From: Pyrenula massariospora
Lineage: Eukaryota; Ascomycota; Eurotiomycetes; Pyrenulales; Pyrenulaceae
Length of the DNA stretch: 64,000 nt
Direction: 5' to 3'
Assembly (NCBI GenBank): GCA_021030905.1
Contig: JAGFMI010000001.1
Coordinates: 2,108,001-2,172,000, forward strand
This document shows, one piece after another, positions 46,158 through 59,200 of the stretch (positions are counted from its first letter, which is position 1; every line of letters begins with the position of its first letter). A program made the position numbers and the translations under genes. The notes under the pieces were generated by a model. The model was not told the origin of the DNA and searched no databases. It saw nothing but the letters and a program-made list of their open reading frames with translations.

Positions 46158-47546
46158 GAAGACGCTATCCCTTAAGCGTATAATCCACTACTATATTGTG
46201 TGATCTAGATCCTGGAACCGAGAACTTCTATCAACAACTTAGTACGAAGCTCAACGGCTTGAAGCGTTAGGGAGGGGGTAAGATAAGAGAGTAACAAAAT
46301 TTGTGCCAGTTGTGAATTTGTCGGTGTCATATCTCACTAAACTAATTCAGGACTTGAACCCTCCGGATGCAAGATACAAACTTCAAACAACTTTCTACTC
46401 GCTGATAGCTTTTGCATTCCGGCTCGGGCTAGTGCAGCATACAGATTCTCAACAAACAATCGAGACGAAGAACGAACTTAGGGAAGTGCTCTCATTTTCG
46501 CTGCTAACAAAATCCCAAGCTCTGCGGCTATCGGCCAACAGACGTGTCCGCTTGCATGCGTGGCACCGATATAGGTAGCTTGTTGAATTTCGTCTTAGCC
46601 TCCTGGTCGAGGCGATACATTTCGGAGCTCATTAACGCACCCTTTATCCTCAGCGATGTTCTATGATGCCGAAGCCAACGCACTTTCAAGCAGAAAGAAC
46701 GAAGTAGGAGGGCCTAATTTAGGACGGAAGGAAAGAAACATGGGAAGCGCACGGAAGCTTCGCAAGGTTCAGTGCGGGGCGCCCTAAGGCATTGCTTAAC
46801 GCTACAAAGTATTCAGCGATGCCCACTCAAAAACTCCTTTTAAGGTTTCTTGGGATGCATTCCGTACAACGTAAGTCTGCTTTGGATTGGTAAGAAGATC
46901 ATTATTTTTAAGTGCGTCGAGAGACAGAAAATTTGCATCAAAACTTGTGTAACTGCTGCGTTGGACCAACGGCGGCTCCATCCGCTCGTCATTGACATGG
47001 CTATCCCACATTTGAAGGTCAGCCACTGCTTTGTATCACCTGGACCATCCCGTTTTAAGACGATTTGGACGAGATAGGAAGGGTCTTACATCAATCATGA
47101 AACAATCACTGCGGCAACAATGCAAGGCCCGGGGCAAGGGTGATGTGATAGCAAGTGACCAAAACGCCCAGTCGATCCTTCCACCCCACTATTCCACCGT
47201 CATCGTTGGCAGCAAGTGGTCTTCGGTGCTCGAGATCGAGAGTGATAAAAGCTCCCTGGACAGGTGTAATTGATACATAGTTTGTTTGAGTTCAATTCTC
47301 TGTAGTACTAGGTCTGGTGGTGGTGCGTTTGTCTTTTCCAATTGTCCTCTCCCTATCAAACAAATCCGTCTACCTCGTTGTACCGATCGATGAATTTTTC
47401 ACTGACGGATTAAAACTTAAATCACGAAAAAGCGATAGCCTTCTCGCTTGACGAAGGCCTTTATCCGCTTAAATATATGAGATCCATCCTTCAAACAAGG
47501 TCTAAAAACATCCAGCCTTCATTGAACACTGTGCCAACCCTCAGAA
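46158..47546. other. Gene-poor stretch upstream of the MYND gene
   Basis: Short frames only. A 75-codon minus-strand frame (46802-47026) reads like protein (SLDALKNNDLLTNPKQTYVV) but has no partner exon. The last 150 bases should hold the MYND-gene promoter. No RNA gene seen. Confidence 0.4.
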
Positions 47547-48302
47547 ATGGCCTCGACTAAGAGAAACCAAGTCGGAGAAGAGGTATCAACAGACTCGCAA
47601 GATCAGTCCAAGACAACTCCTGGCGAACCCCAGTGCATCACCTGCGGGAAGAAAGAATCTGAGCTCAGCGTTCCCCTGAAACGCTGTGCAAAATGTCAGA
47701 CTGGTCGGTACTGCTCCCGAGAGTGCCAGAAAGCCGACTGGAAGAGCCACAAGAAAAGCTGCGGCTCCAGGAGTTCGGAGAACGATAGCGCGAGTCGCCC
47801 CACAAACACGAGCTCGACCTCCAGCTCCGGCAACCCCTTTGCTACGATACAGGAGAAGCGTTTCTTCGACGGTAAATCTGAAGACGAGGCATTCGCGTAC
47901 ATCATTGACTCCTATCGCTTGCGTGTCGAAGACGAGTATGCTTACATGGGCAACAATAGGGGTATATACGGCGGAGAAGACCCGAAAGAAGACTTTGATG
48001 AGTACCTCGACAAAGCTGAAGCTACGGGGGTACTTCCCTCATGGTGGAATGCGCAGATGCGGGGGGCATGTGTGAGATATGGTTTCAACAAAGCTAATTG
48101 GTCTGACCTGAATTGCGCGGTCGAGAAGAGCGATATCATCGATCATTACAAGGATTCCATGATGCCCATGCAGTTACGAATGGTGGCAGAGATGGTCGAG
48201 GGGTCGAACGTCATGGGGCAGACGGCTGGAGCCGGGTTGAGCTCAATGTCCTCCATGTATGGGCAGGGTTCTTTGCTACAGTTCTCTGGCAGTTTTCGTT
48301 GA
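47547..48302 (+). CDS. MYND-type zinc finger protein
   Basis: A single exon encodes 251 aa. The MYND finger spans residues 30-72: CITCGKKE, then CAKCQTGRYCSRECQKADWKSHKKSC, with all zinc ligands present. A Ser/Asn-rich linker follows. The C-terminal domain (about 105-215) contains DEAFAYIIDSYRLRVEDEYAY, GIYGGEDPKEDFDEYLDKAE and LPSWWNAQMRGACVRYG, a block I recall as common in small fungal MYND proteins. MYND fingers bind proline-rich peptides, so this is probably a protein-interaction factor. The target and process are unknown. No SET domain is present, so it is not a SMYD-type methyltransferase. The remainder up to 48609 is 3' flank shared with the convergent next gene. Confidence 0.87.
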   Translation: MASTKRNQVGEEVSTDSQDQSKTTPGEPQCITCGKKESELSVPLKRCAKCQTGRYCSRECQKADWKSHKKSCGSRSSENDSASRPTNTSSTSSSGNPFATIQEKRFFDGKSEDEAFAYIIDSYRLRVEDEYAYMGNNRGIYGGEDPKEDFDEYLDKAEATGVLPSWWNAQMRGACVRYGFNKANWSDLNCAVEKSDIIDHYKDSMMPMQLRMVAEMVEGSNVMGQTAGAGLSSMSSMYGQGSLLQFSGSFR

Positions 48303-48609
48303 TCGTCTCGGAGTGAATCTGATGGAACGATACATGTGCTTGAACAGAGTAAAATGGTCTGCCAACGACAATAGGCAGGCGACAAGGTCATTTTGCTTCG
48401 ATGGTATCGTGCTGTCCATGCTAGACGTGAGCTCACAGGCAACACTTCACGTAGCGAGGTGCTTTTAAGCAAACAAAAATACTCCGTAGACAAATCGTCG
48501 CCCTAATGAAGGTTTCCATTCTCCTTCATGTTTGAACCAAGATTATCACACAGTTTTGAGTACGAAATACTCCTCCCAGCGCTCTACTCCTTGCAATTTA
48601 CCCCAAAAT

Positions 48610-49110
48610 CTAGGTATCAGGGGTATATTCCCCCTTCCCCTCAATCAATTGGTCAAAAGTCCCATATTCCATCCCACCCAACGTAAGCGTACTCTCTTCC
48701 GCCGACATCAACACGCAGTGCACTTCATCTCCCTGACCTTCCCTATCCCCAATCCTACATAGCACGACCTTGCCACCTTTCCCATCCTCGCTGGTCGCTT
48801 TGCGGTCTAAAACTCCGAAGAATTTACTATCGAGGTCCACGCTGTCGGGCTTGTTCTTCAGCCACGTCGCGGCTTCCTTGACTGATTTGCCGGTGAAAGC
48901 GGATGTGAAGGAGTCGGGTAGGGGGGTCTCGGTGGCTTCTTGGCCGCCGCCCTCGGACTTCTTTTGGGGTGCAGCCTTGAACAAGGATCTTAGCGTCAGA
49001 TTGGAATTAAGGTAAGTGGGCCCTTGTGCTTCCTTTTTGATAACTCCACAAATGACAGAGGATTTGTAGATATGTTCTGCCGAGGACGTCTTATACCTCA
49101 AGCGAGCCAT
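48610..49110 (-). CDS. Small fungal protein, possibly DUF6924-like
   Basis: A single exon encodes 166 aa starting MARLRYKTSSAEHIYKSSVI. A charged Gly/Glu-rich insert lies near residues 50-62. The second half, FFGVLDRKATSEDGKGGKVV, then LCRIGDREGQGDEVHCVLM and LTLGGMEYGTFDQLIEG, is compact and looks conserved. The end (a hydrophobic strand, a 'leave the value unchanged'-type LTLGGM turn and a final F/DQL helix) recalls the DUF6924 pattern, but this is a loose resemblance. No signal peptide or membrane span. It converges on the MYND gene with a 307-base gap that holds nothing else. The role is unknown. Confidence 0.68.
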   Translation of the reverse strand: MARLRYKTSSAEHIYKSSVICGVIKKEAQGPTYLNSNLTLRSLFKAAPQKKSEGGGQEATETPLPDSFTSAFTGKSVKEAATWLKNKPDSVDLDSKFFGVLDRKATSEDGKGGKVVLCRIGDREGQGDEVHCVLMSAEESTLTLGGMEYGTFDQLIEGKGEYTPDT

Positions 49111-51231
49111 TCATAGTAAGGGTGAGGTGTCTCGCATAGAGGAAAAACGGATAAAAGGGACAGTAGTAGGAGGGCCAACTTACTGAATAGTCCCTAGAGG
49201 AAGGAAGATAGAACCACCATTGGTCTACAGTGCTACCATCGTGTGCTTGTTGAAGGATGGAGCTAAGAGTCTTGATAGTAAATAAGTCAGAGCTGTTTGA
49301 TGCTTATAGGTAGCGTGCTGGACTTGCCTGGACGGGGAGATCGACGAGACCAAAAAGGGCAAATGGTGGACGCACGAACAATCCCATGGCTTTTCAAGGA
49401 GTTCAAAATGAACAGTGCAAGAGCGCGTGATAATTTCTACAAGATGCGTAAGGACAGAGACGTTGATTTTGCGGGGAAGGTAAAGCATGAGATCAGGAGA
49501 ACAAGGCTAAAGAATGCCATAATTTGCAAAGAACACGCGCATATAGATCCAATAATTTTCGAATCAATCAGATGACGCAATTCAGGCAACTCAAGCGGGG
49601 GAACAAGAAGTTGTTCTCCAACATCTTACTGATCTTGGAAGAAGGCTGTGGGATCACAGCCACAATCGTATTTGAGCTTCACCTTCAGACAAGACAACAT
49701 GGTCTCAGGCTCAGGCGGTGGTTCTATCGCATGGATTGGCATTCCCACTGGGCTGTGGGAATCGTATCTAGAAGATGGTCTGTACACTGTTGACGAAAAT
49801 AATTCGCATGATCTTGAGCTTGGCGACTGAACGTTTCGGGCTGTTGGAAGTGGTGTCTATCGTGACCGTTAAGCCCAGCCTTATTGTGAAGGATTTGCCC
49901 CCTTTACCGCCGCCAACCAGCCTTGTTGTGAGGGGAAATTGGTGGAGATGACGGGTGTCCAAGCCGACCATTAGGCACAATCCCGGCTAATTCTATCGCT
50001 AAATCTAAATCTACTTACTGCGTATGTTACTTCCCCACCGACACGCCCCAGCTTCAAACCACCACCTTCCGTAAAGAGCGGCCTGCCAGATTTTAACGAT
50101 TACCGGACTTCCAAAGCATACGGGTGAAGAATGTTGAAGGTATTTTGCGTCAAATATAGTCTCTGTGTGTTGGAGAGATGATGCACTTGACATTCAGCTT
50201 ATGATCCATGCCTAACAAAGGCCAAGAGCCCCCCAAGAATCGGAGTAATCGCCAAGCCTAACCAACTCGATGTCGTTTTGGAATTTCTTGGTAGGTCGCA
50301 TGAACAATCTCTTTCAAGGCTTATTTCCATCTTGTACCGAGGAACAGAATGCCTGTCCTGGGAACTAATAAAGTACAGACAGTCATGGCACGAGCTTGCA
50401 GGACCCTGATACAGACCCTTCCCGCACAACGAGCCTTACAACGAATCAATCGCGCTTACAGGTGTCATCTGACCACGAATTTGTTAGAGGCTCGAGGTCA
50501 GGGTCCGTGTAAAGGCTAAGCTGCTATTGCCTGATGGCTAATACTTAGCTTCTGCTCTGGTCTATCTGACATTCCAACACCCTCTAATGCGGCCGCTGAA
50601 TTACACTGCCTCAAATGGTTTTATTTGTCAATGCTTCGTATATCGGAGAGCCCTTTAGTTGAGGGCCAATGACTTACACATTTTCCATGTCCAACGCTTC
50701 TAAATCGTCCGCAGGCGATAGATTCTGAGATCCAGGATTCCAAGCCGGAAGCACTGGGCACGGAATCTACAGAGCTCGCTGCAAAGCCTGAGGCCATCAG
50801 AACACATCTGTCTGAAACATCCAAGAAAGAACGAGTGGAAAGTCTGACATTTTTAGAGAGGAGAATAATTAAATAACGAAGGCGCAGCGCTCTTTGTAGT
50901 CTTATGTTCCTTCTCGGAACAATCCTCTCAGATTCATTACGGACCTACACGCATGGAGATTTGCCTTCTTGGAACCAAAAACATGTGTAGGATAAGCAAC
51001 GATACGCCCAACTGCTAAGGACTTCCACAGCCCGCGCGATTTTCTGTAGAAGACCGCGAAGGCTGAGACCGGAGCAGATAATGAATATAAGAAGACGCGG
51101 TCTACTGCTGCTTTCCTAATTCACATATGTGTCAATAGATGTTACACCTGCTTTCTTTTGCTGCATTGCATCTCAACACTCTTTTTCATTTCTAGCACGA
51201 GATAACATTTTATATTCTCTTAATTTCAGCG
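49111..51231. other. Long intergenic region
   Basis: 2.1 kb with no recognised gene. A 44-codon frame at 49699-49830 begins MVSGSGGGSIAWIGIPTGLW and has an ATG but no family match. Minus-strand frames near 50011-50193 and 50621-50824 are featureless. The last part should hold the promoter of the secreted nuclease-like gene. Confidence 0.4.
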
Positions 51232-52499
51232 ATGAAGCTCGCACTCACAACTGTGACTATCCTTATACATTTTTCTAGCCACGTCGCTTCCGAAAATGTA
51301 GCCGGCGTCCCATCGGTACGCATACACCCAAGAGATCTTGCGCCGCGAGACGGACGTGACTGTGGCCGATTTGTTATGTATTGCGAGAATGCCGCTGGCG
51401 CATGTAACAATGCCTGCTACCATATCAATTGTGTCGATAAGAACTCCGCGACGATGGTGTATGTTGCTACCTTTAATGTCTGACCTTGCTGATGATTGTT
51501 GCAGCTTCGATGCTGCCAATACTAACGACAAGAATCGCAAGCAATCGGGATGCGAAACAGCTGACGGTGCCGTGTGCAATAAGCTACCGTTTAGCCAAAA
51601 GTTTCACGACCCGTTGAACAACAACCTCGGAGACATTACAATCAATTGCGATGAATGGCCAATGGCGACCACCAAACAGGATGACTTCAAGGAGGGCACA
51701 ATCAGAAACAGTCTCCGATGCATGCCAATGGGCGAGAATAGCAGTAAGCATACTCATTTGATCATTCCAAGAGGCAGATCACAAGCTGACTTTTGTCTGT
51801 CCAAGGTGGTGGATCTCAGCTTGCGGCATTCATTGCCGGCACGAACAAACAGGGGCCGCAGAAAACATGCGACGGAGACGTACAAGATGGTGACCACTGG
51901 ACCGTGGACTTCAACTACGATAACACGCCCGATGAGTAAGCCATTTCCTTATAGGATTAAACATTGCTCACACCTTGCGCAGCAAAGTCGAGCACTGCAA
52001 GAAGCCAGACTCTTGCGACGACATGTACCAATTCCATCTCACGAAGAAACCAAACCAAAACGGCAAGCTCTCCTTCCCATACGACAAAGATGGCAAGGAC
52101 AACCACTACGCCATTTCCCTCAAGGAACCCGACCTTCTCCAATGCCGTGTCGTGGTCAACTTCCACGGGCCCGAATTCGAGGCCGCAGTGTACGACGTCA
52201 CAGGCGACCAGAAGGGCACGGGCAGCGCGCGACTCGAGAAGAAAGAAGATTCGTTCACCGTGAAGGGGTTACCCTTGGACTTGGCCATCATCTACCAAGA
52301 CAGCGATACCAACCCCGTCGCTTTCAATTACGGGGCGGCAGCGTTCTTTGATACTAACCTTCTGAAGTTTTTCTTCTGGGAGAGTGACCAGAAGGGCGTG
52401 AGCAATCAGTTTGACCCGGACGGGAAATACTGCAAGATAACTGCCAAGAGCAGCAATGAGAAGAATATCGAATGTTATTTCCCCTGCGCGCAGAAGTAG
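51232..52499 (+). CDS. Secreted protein with NucA/NucB-type nuclease domain
   Basis: Exons 51232-51458, 51505-51743, 51806-51935 and 51983-52499 give 370 aa. A signal peptide (about 1-19) is followed by a short pro-like segment. The Cys-rich domain (about 45-190) contains ACYHINCVDKN, CDEWPMATTKQDDF, GTIRNSLRCMP and ENSSGGSQLAAFIAGTN. The DEWP, RNSLRC and ENSSGG order matches the DNase_NucA_NucB domain, which in bacteria forms secreted non-specific DNases. The C-terminal half (about 200-370) is a beta-rich domain with paired cysteines (HCKKPDSCDD, CYFPC), which I cannot name. A likely role is degradation of extracellular DNA or interaction with a host or competitor. Catalysis is inferred from the motif order; the metal-binding Asp-Glu pair is present. 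Splice joins at V-F, S-S and D-D all preserve the motifs. Confidence 0.75.
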
Positions 52500-53292
52500 G
52501 AGGGAAGAGTGGGGATCGTTGGAGTTGGGGAGATTGACGAGGCTTCACAGATTTGTCGTTGACGATTTAGCGCAACTCTTGAAACGTGTTTGTCACGGTG
52601 ACGACTCCGGTAATATCTTTACCAAGACATGGGTCTTGAGGGTTGAACGTGTACCAATTCTACATCTAATACTGTAGTATAGGCGAAAGAGCAGGCCCTC
52701 TTGCAAATACCATCACATCTCAAATTTGTTGAAAAATCAGAAAGGAGTACATTACAACGCATGGCGAGGAAACTTCCAAGGTCTAGAGCTGTGCGGCAAG
52801 CAATAAGGCAATTCGACAGATGTCGATAGCACCAAGTCGTCGCTGTGTAGCATGGTGCTACTCGTTTTCCCTACGGGAGTACGCAATCGCAGGTTTTGTT
52901 GAGATTACCTAGATCATGCATGGGCCTTGATTTTTCTGCCAGCAGAGGTATTTACAATTCTCAAGTAAACTATGGTAGGCGGTTGTGCCCAGAATTCCTA
53001 ATAGATACATTAAGAGATACATTACATCGTCGTTTCACTGACCTCTTCCGAAGAGACCGTTCCAGATCCTTGCCACTGCGCTGTGCCAAAGGAGGGAAGG
53101 AAGGAAAGATATCGACCTTGCATCCACGCCATTAAGCAGAGTAATGCTTTACAAATTGTGTACGGCCGCTGCGTTCGCTTGCCATCGGGCCGGACCACGA
53201 CGTTCTGAAACGACATGCAGAAGACAAGAAAGTTCCACTGACTCCTGATCTTGTGTCCTATCTTGAGCTGCGGTCGACACAGCATTTTTCCC
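52500..53292. other. Convergent spacer between nuclease-like gene and PKS
   Basis: 3' flanks of two converging genes. Frames here are shadows of no known product; no repeat or RNA gene recognised. Confidence 0.5.
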
Positions 53293-56200
53293 TCAAGCTT
53301 CTTTCTGGCCCTCAGCTTTGATCTCGTCACTTATCAGCAGGCTGTTTTCCGCAATCTTCGCCGCTAGCTGCAAGATCGGCCCAGACCGCAAGATATCAAA
53401 GATACCTACTGTGGCCCTCAGGATGCCAAAGACCCAATTGCGGATCTCCATTGCGATGAGCGAGTCCACGCCAAACGCCGACACGGGCTTCGAGGTGTCG
53501 ATGTCCTCCGGTGCCATCGACATGGCCTTGGCGAGCTTGGCTGCCAGCGCGCCCTCGATGATATCCGCGGCCGCTAACAATGTCGGGGCGGCACTAAGCT
53601 TAGCTCTGAGCTCGTTGGCTTCGCTCTGTGCTCCGCCAGCCTCCCCTCGCACGTCGAGCTGCCGCAGGAAGGAGTACTTGGGGTCCCCGAAGTGGATTGA
53701 TGTGTGGACCATCTTCATCTGCTGGCCCTGACCGCCGCTTCCGGTGCACGTGGCAACCTGGATAGGCATGATTTCTTCACCGTGGGAGTAGCCGGTGATG
53801 GCGGACTCGACCAGCGACCAGACCTCTTGTGGTTGGAGCGAGATCAGGTCCCAGTCGGCCTTGTTCTCCTCGGAGATCTTGACGTTCTCCGCCGCCCATC
53901 CGACTCCGGCAATAAACCCGAGATTCAGCGTGCATGCAGCCTGACCTTTGCTGCGACGGTGATGAGCCAAACCGTCCAAGAAGGTGTTTCCAGAGGCGTA
54001 GTTGCTCTGAGATGGGTTGCCCATGACACCAGACATTGACGAGAGCATAACAAAGAAATCAAGGTCCTTGGGAAGGAACTTATCCATATTAAGACCGCCT
54101 TGGACCTTATTCCGGATGGTTTGATCCCATTGCTTATAGGTCATATTCTCATAGAGAATATCATTAAGAAGCATAGTACCATGAATCGCGCCTTTGACAG
54201 GCGGCTGTTCAGCTGAGACGCGCGCGACAGCAGCCTCGAATGCCACGGGATCGCCAGCGTCGCAGACATAAGACACTGCGTTGACACCCATCTGCTTCAA
54301 TTCCGCCATGGTCTCTTGAGCTTCCGCCTTCGTGTCTCCAGATCGAGAGAAGCTAGCAAAGTTTTTGGCTCCGCATTGCGCCATTTGGATGGCCAGGAAC
54401 CGTCCTATTCCTCCTAGGCCGCCGACAATGACATAAGTCGCGTTCTCTTTGAGTCTCAATGGGTGGGGATTCTCGAGCATTACCGGGACAATATCGTCCG
54501 GCGTTTGCTTCAGGACGAGCTTGCCCATGTGTTTGGCCTGCTGCATGGTTCTGAAACCTTCCTCGATGTTCGAGTAATTGAAGACGGTCATAGGTCGGAT
54601 GAGGCCCACCGCTTTACAGCGGATAAGGTCGAAAGTTGCTCGCAGTACCTCGGCCGTTTGCTTGGGATTCTGTCGGTACATATGCTATGGTCCTGTTAGT
54701 ATACAGAAACATGAACATTTTGCATCCGTTGCTTACTTCCGTGTTGATACCAATGAAAGTGATGTTCCGTAGAAACGGGCTCATCTCCAAACCCGAATTT
54801 CCTAGTATATCCCTTTTCCCGACTTCCACAAAGCGTCCGAATATCGCTGTGCATTCCCAGGTTCTTCGAAGAGCTTCACCACTTAGATGATTAAGGATAA
54901 CATCAACTCCTTTCCCTTTTGTCGCACGCATGACGCCATCAGCGAAAGAGAGATCTCGCGAATTAAAAATGTGATCCATGGGTATGCCGTATTCAGAGAT
55001 AAGAAGCTGCTCTTTATCCGTTGACCCGACTGTCACAAAGATCTCAGCACCAATATGCTGGGCAATCTGGATCGCTGCTTGTCCTAGACCTACAATAAAG
55101 TTAGTACCAACCTTTAAATTCACGTTGCAGTGCCTTTAGGTTCATGTAGCAGATGAGCTGGATGGTAGATAGACAAGAATACCCAGATACAAATATCAAA
55201 AGCTGACTGGGATCGACTCACCTCCAGCAGCGCTATGGATGAGAATTGTCTCTCCGGGTAACAGGCGAGCAGCCAAATACAGAGCCTGGTACGCGGTGAC
55301 GTAGACACTAGGTAGCGAAGCCCCGGCTTCCAGGGACATATCGTCCGGTAGTTTTGCGACAAGGCTGTGATGCGTCCGTAGTAGAGTGCGGTATGCTCCG
55401 GGTTGCAACGTCGCAACTCGGTCTCCAACCCGTATGAGATTGACGTTTCTCCCAACCCGCTTGACAATTCCGGCGGCGTCGAGCCCAATTTCCGTATCAG
55501 GGACAAGGCCCATGCAGACCGTAATGTCACTAAGAAATTATCAGTTGAGCTCAAGATACATCGGAACTTTGCCGGCTTACGAATAATTCAAACCATTCGC
55601 ATGTACTTCGATTTCCACATCGTTCTCGTTCAGTTCGGTCGATGGTACGGGATCGCGGACGAAGCGCAAGGTTTCTAACATTCCCGGGGTTCCAATATCA
55701 AGCCGAAGAGGATAAGGAACCTCGGATATACGTCGCCTGTCAGGCGGAGGCTTGTGGCTAATCATGTCGAGAGACCTGTTCTTGGGTTTATAATCGATGA
55801 GTCGAGGAATATAGTAAAACCCATCAATCTCGGCCGTCTCCGTCTCCGACTCCCTACCCATCGATGGAGCTTCCAAAATTAGCTGTAGAGGTCGCATTAT
55901 CGTAGTAGCTGCATCGGGAAGAGATATTTGTAGATCTGAAGAGATGGACAATTCGTGCGTGCGAACTTCTGGCTTCTCATTCCGCAACGTACGAAGCAGG
56001 CCGACGGATGCACTGCCTTCAGGGTTCCCGGCGGGATCGACTTGTCGATTGCTTCTGGATACCCACAGACCTCCAATACAACCAAGCAGCAATTTTTGAA
56101 GCTGAGAGAATTCAGTCTCGGACATACGCGCGATCAGCGGCTTTTCAGCCTCCAGCAATGTCAAAATAATCTTTCCGGAAATGGGCATGTTCCCATCCGC

Positions 56201-59200
56201 ATCCGTAGTCGTAGCTTGTTCCAAATTGGCAGTCTGGACATTCAAACCCAAATTCTCTAGATCCTTGATAAGATTCTGTGCTAGCGTCCGGGCGTCCTCG
56301 GAGGCTTCAGCATCGTTGACCAAAACGATTTCCTCGAATGCCAGCTTTGGTTGACCTGGTTTAGTCGTCACAATCATTGATGAGCAGTAGGCGGCTGGGT
56401 CTTGTGAGTCTCTCATGACAATTTCAGGACCACTGAAATTCGAGGCCAGTAATCTGCGCTCCCACTCATCTTCGTCGGCAATCGGATCAAGAGTCAATGG
56501 GAGCTGAGAGAACACCTTGGTAGAGAGCGCTTCAAGGACAAATTTCATGTGACATAGGGGGTTCGTGAATTCACCTATCACGAGCTTTCCGCCAGGCTTG
56601 AGCAGTTGAAAGCAATGCTTCAAGGCAGCTGCGACATCCTTTACTGAATGAAATACCTGTTCGGATTGAGTTAGTCCTCACTATAGTTTAGAAGTCTTAG
56701 CTTTGAGACTTACGTGGCCGGCTAGGATCAGATCAAAGCTTTCAGATTCAAATCCTTGGTTGTTTGGGTCCTTCTCAATGTTGAGCACTTTAAACTGTAA
56801 ATGCTCTTCCCAGTCTTTGAGGTGCTCTTTCATTGCAGGGAAGCGGTCTGCATCGCTATCACTCACCACATACTGGTTGAAAAGAGGAGTGGTATGATTC
56901 TGCCCTCCTGTCGTCTGTAAAGCTTGAGCGGTTAGATTGCCTTTCCCAGACCCTACCTCCAGGACTCGTTGGTAAGGTATCTTATGGCCGCTCAGCTCAA
57001 CCCATTTGGTAATCATCTCATTGCACGCCATTATGCCAGGGGCAGAAGCAAAGTAATTGTCAAGCAGGTCTTGTGATCCAACTGTGCCGCTCACGTCCCC
57101 AAGAGTTTCGAGGAGCTTTTGACCAACATCACAGACAATTTTCCCGTCAATAGAAGACTCGCTAAGCTTGGCCAACACTTCGCCCTCATCACTCCATGCG
57201 GGAATTGGTAGGCCGTTTAGACCGCTACCGGCGGTTGCTTTTTGATCATTTGCAGACTTGAGCTGCCGCGAAACCGAGTCAAGGTATTGGAGAGTATCAG
57301 GGTCCTTCACAGGATCTTCCTTTCCATTCTGAGCTTCGAGCAGGCGTGTCATGAAAATGAAGGAAGCCTCCCGACACGCAGAAATGTCCGTGGCAGATAC
57401 TAGGGTCTTGGGGATGAATATCTTGTCCGCTTGCTTTTGGCGTACTAGAGCCAAGTCCTCTTTCCAAAGAAGCTCCGTGCAAACCTTCTTAATCTCCCAG
57501 TCCTCTCTTGCAACAGCTGCCTCGTGGTTGATACTACCAAGAGTAGCACATTTGAATCCTTTGATGGCTATCATTGTCTGACTCAAGGAAACGTCACTTA
57601 CAGCTACGTCTGCCACAAAATTGCTGAAACCTGAGCGAGTCACCGTCGAGTACCCACGAAACTCGCTTCCAGCACCTTTCAGTACATTTGCTGAGACGTA
57701 GAGGTAATCAATTGAAGTTGGAAGTCTGGGTTCTGTGCGTCCGATTGTGGGTGCAAAGGTTGCTTGAAAGCACGAGTCAAGAGTGATCGGATGTAGAAGA
57801 TGATCATACTCAAATTGAGCCGGCATTGTGGCACGCGTGTCTTTGATAGTTACTGAGAAGCACGTTGCATACTCAGACGAATTGATTTTCGTCAGCCCCT
57901 GGAAATGGGGTCCTAGTTAGGTTAGTTGCTGTTCTGAATACGGAATGACTTATTGAAGACTTAGCTTACCCCATTGCATACCCAAAGATTCCCCAGAGCG
58001 GTAAAATTCTTCAGGCTTCTCGTTCCTCTTGCAGATCTGTGACAATCTTGTGTACTCAGAGACAAGACTTTTCGACTCCTCCACCTCCGCTGCTTTTTCC
58101 TCGACATTTTCCTTGTTGGAAGAATACAATATGTGGATTAGTCCTGAGCAATGCTCGACGATTCTATCCGTCTGTTCCGAGTAGAATACGAATTCGTACC
58201 AGAACGCCTCTGAAGCTTTAAGACCAGTTTTACGAGGTCTCATGTGTAGAACAGTGGAAACTCCGCTTTCCGGACCTGTAGGGAGGACAAGAGCGCTGCT
58301 AACAAGAATATCTCGAAGCTCAAAGCCCCGGACCTTCTGTGTCTGATTCACCATTTGTTGAGCAGCCTCAAGCACTGCGCACAACATTGATGCCAAGGGA
58401 TACAAATTCGAGCCTTGAATCTTGTGGTCAGCTAACCAAGGGTTTTCATACAATCTGACGATATTCCTCCATCGTGGTTCGATAGGATTATAGTCAGTTG
58501 TAGGCTTTCCCAACAAGTCCAGACGAGGTGTCCATTTGAAGCGATGATTATCCAGACCAGGACTCTCGTGCCAAAAGCGGTTAGTATGGCTGCTATAGTT
58601 AGCTAATTTCCTTGAGCAGTAGAGTTGAACAAGATAATCTTACTTCCATGGGTAGTTAGGTAGATCTGTCAAGCATTTCTGTGATCCATTATAGTCTTTG
58701 AAAGAATTGATCTCGAGGAACTTCACGGTCTGTCCTTTTGTCCACAAATGACCCACTGCTTGGAGGGATGAGACCACAGCATCGTTTCCACGCTGCAGTA
58801 ATGAAACATAGTCGGCGTCCCCTGCACGGTTGTTCTTCGTCAAAATCTGTCTGATTGGGCCTTGGAGCGCATTATGGGGTCCAAGTTCTACTATTGTATC
58901 AATTTCCACCTTATTACGGCGACGACGACGAGCGCCGGCCGATCTTTCCGGGAATATTGACTCAAAAACCTTAACAAACTCGACTGGGGATACCATATTG
59001 CGGACCCAATATGAAGCATCCAATTCCGAAAGGTCCAAATGTGTTCCTGTCACAGAGGAAAAAAAGGTCGGCCCGGATTTTGTCGGCAGTGTTTGAATGT
59101 CCTTGATACACGAGAGATATTGATCCTCGATAACCTTCATGTGAGGACTGTGATACGCGACATTGACTTTCAACCTGCGTATAAACACGTCTGGATTCTC

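Noticed and set aside
46802-47026. 75-codon minus-strand protein-like frame
   Set aside because: No family match or splice partner; not enough to call a gene or relic.
49699-49830. 44-codon ATG frame beginning MVSGSGGGSIAW
   Set aside because: Too short, with no conserved feature, signal peptide or promoter evidence.
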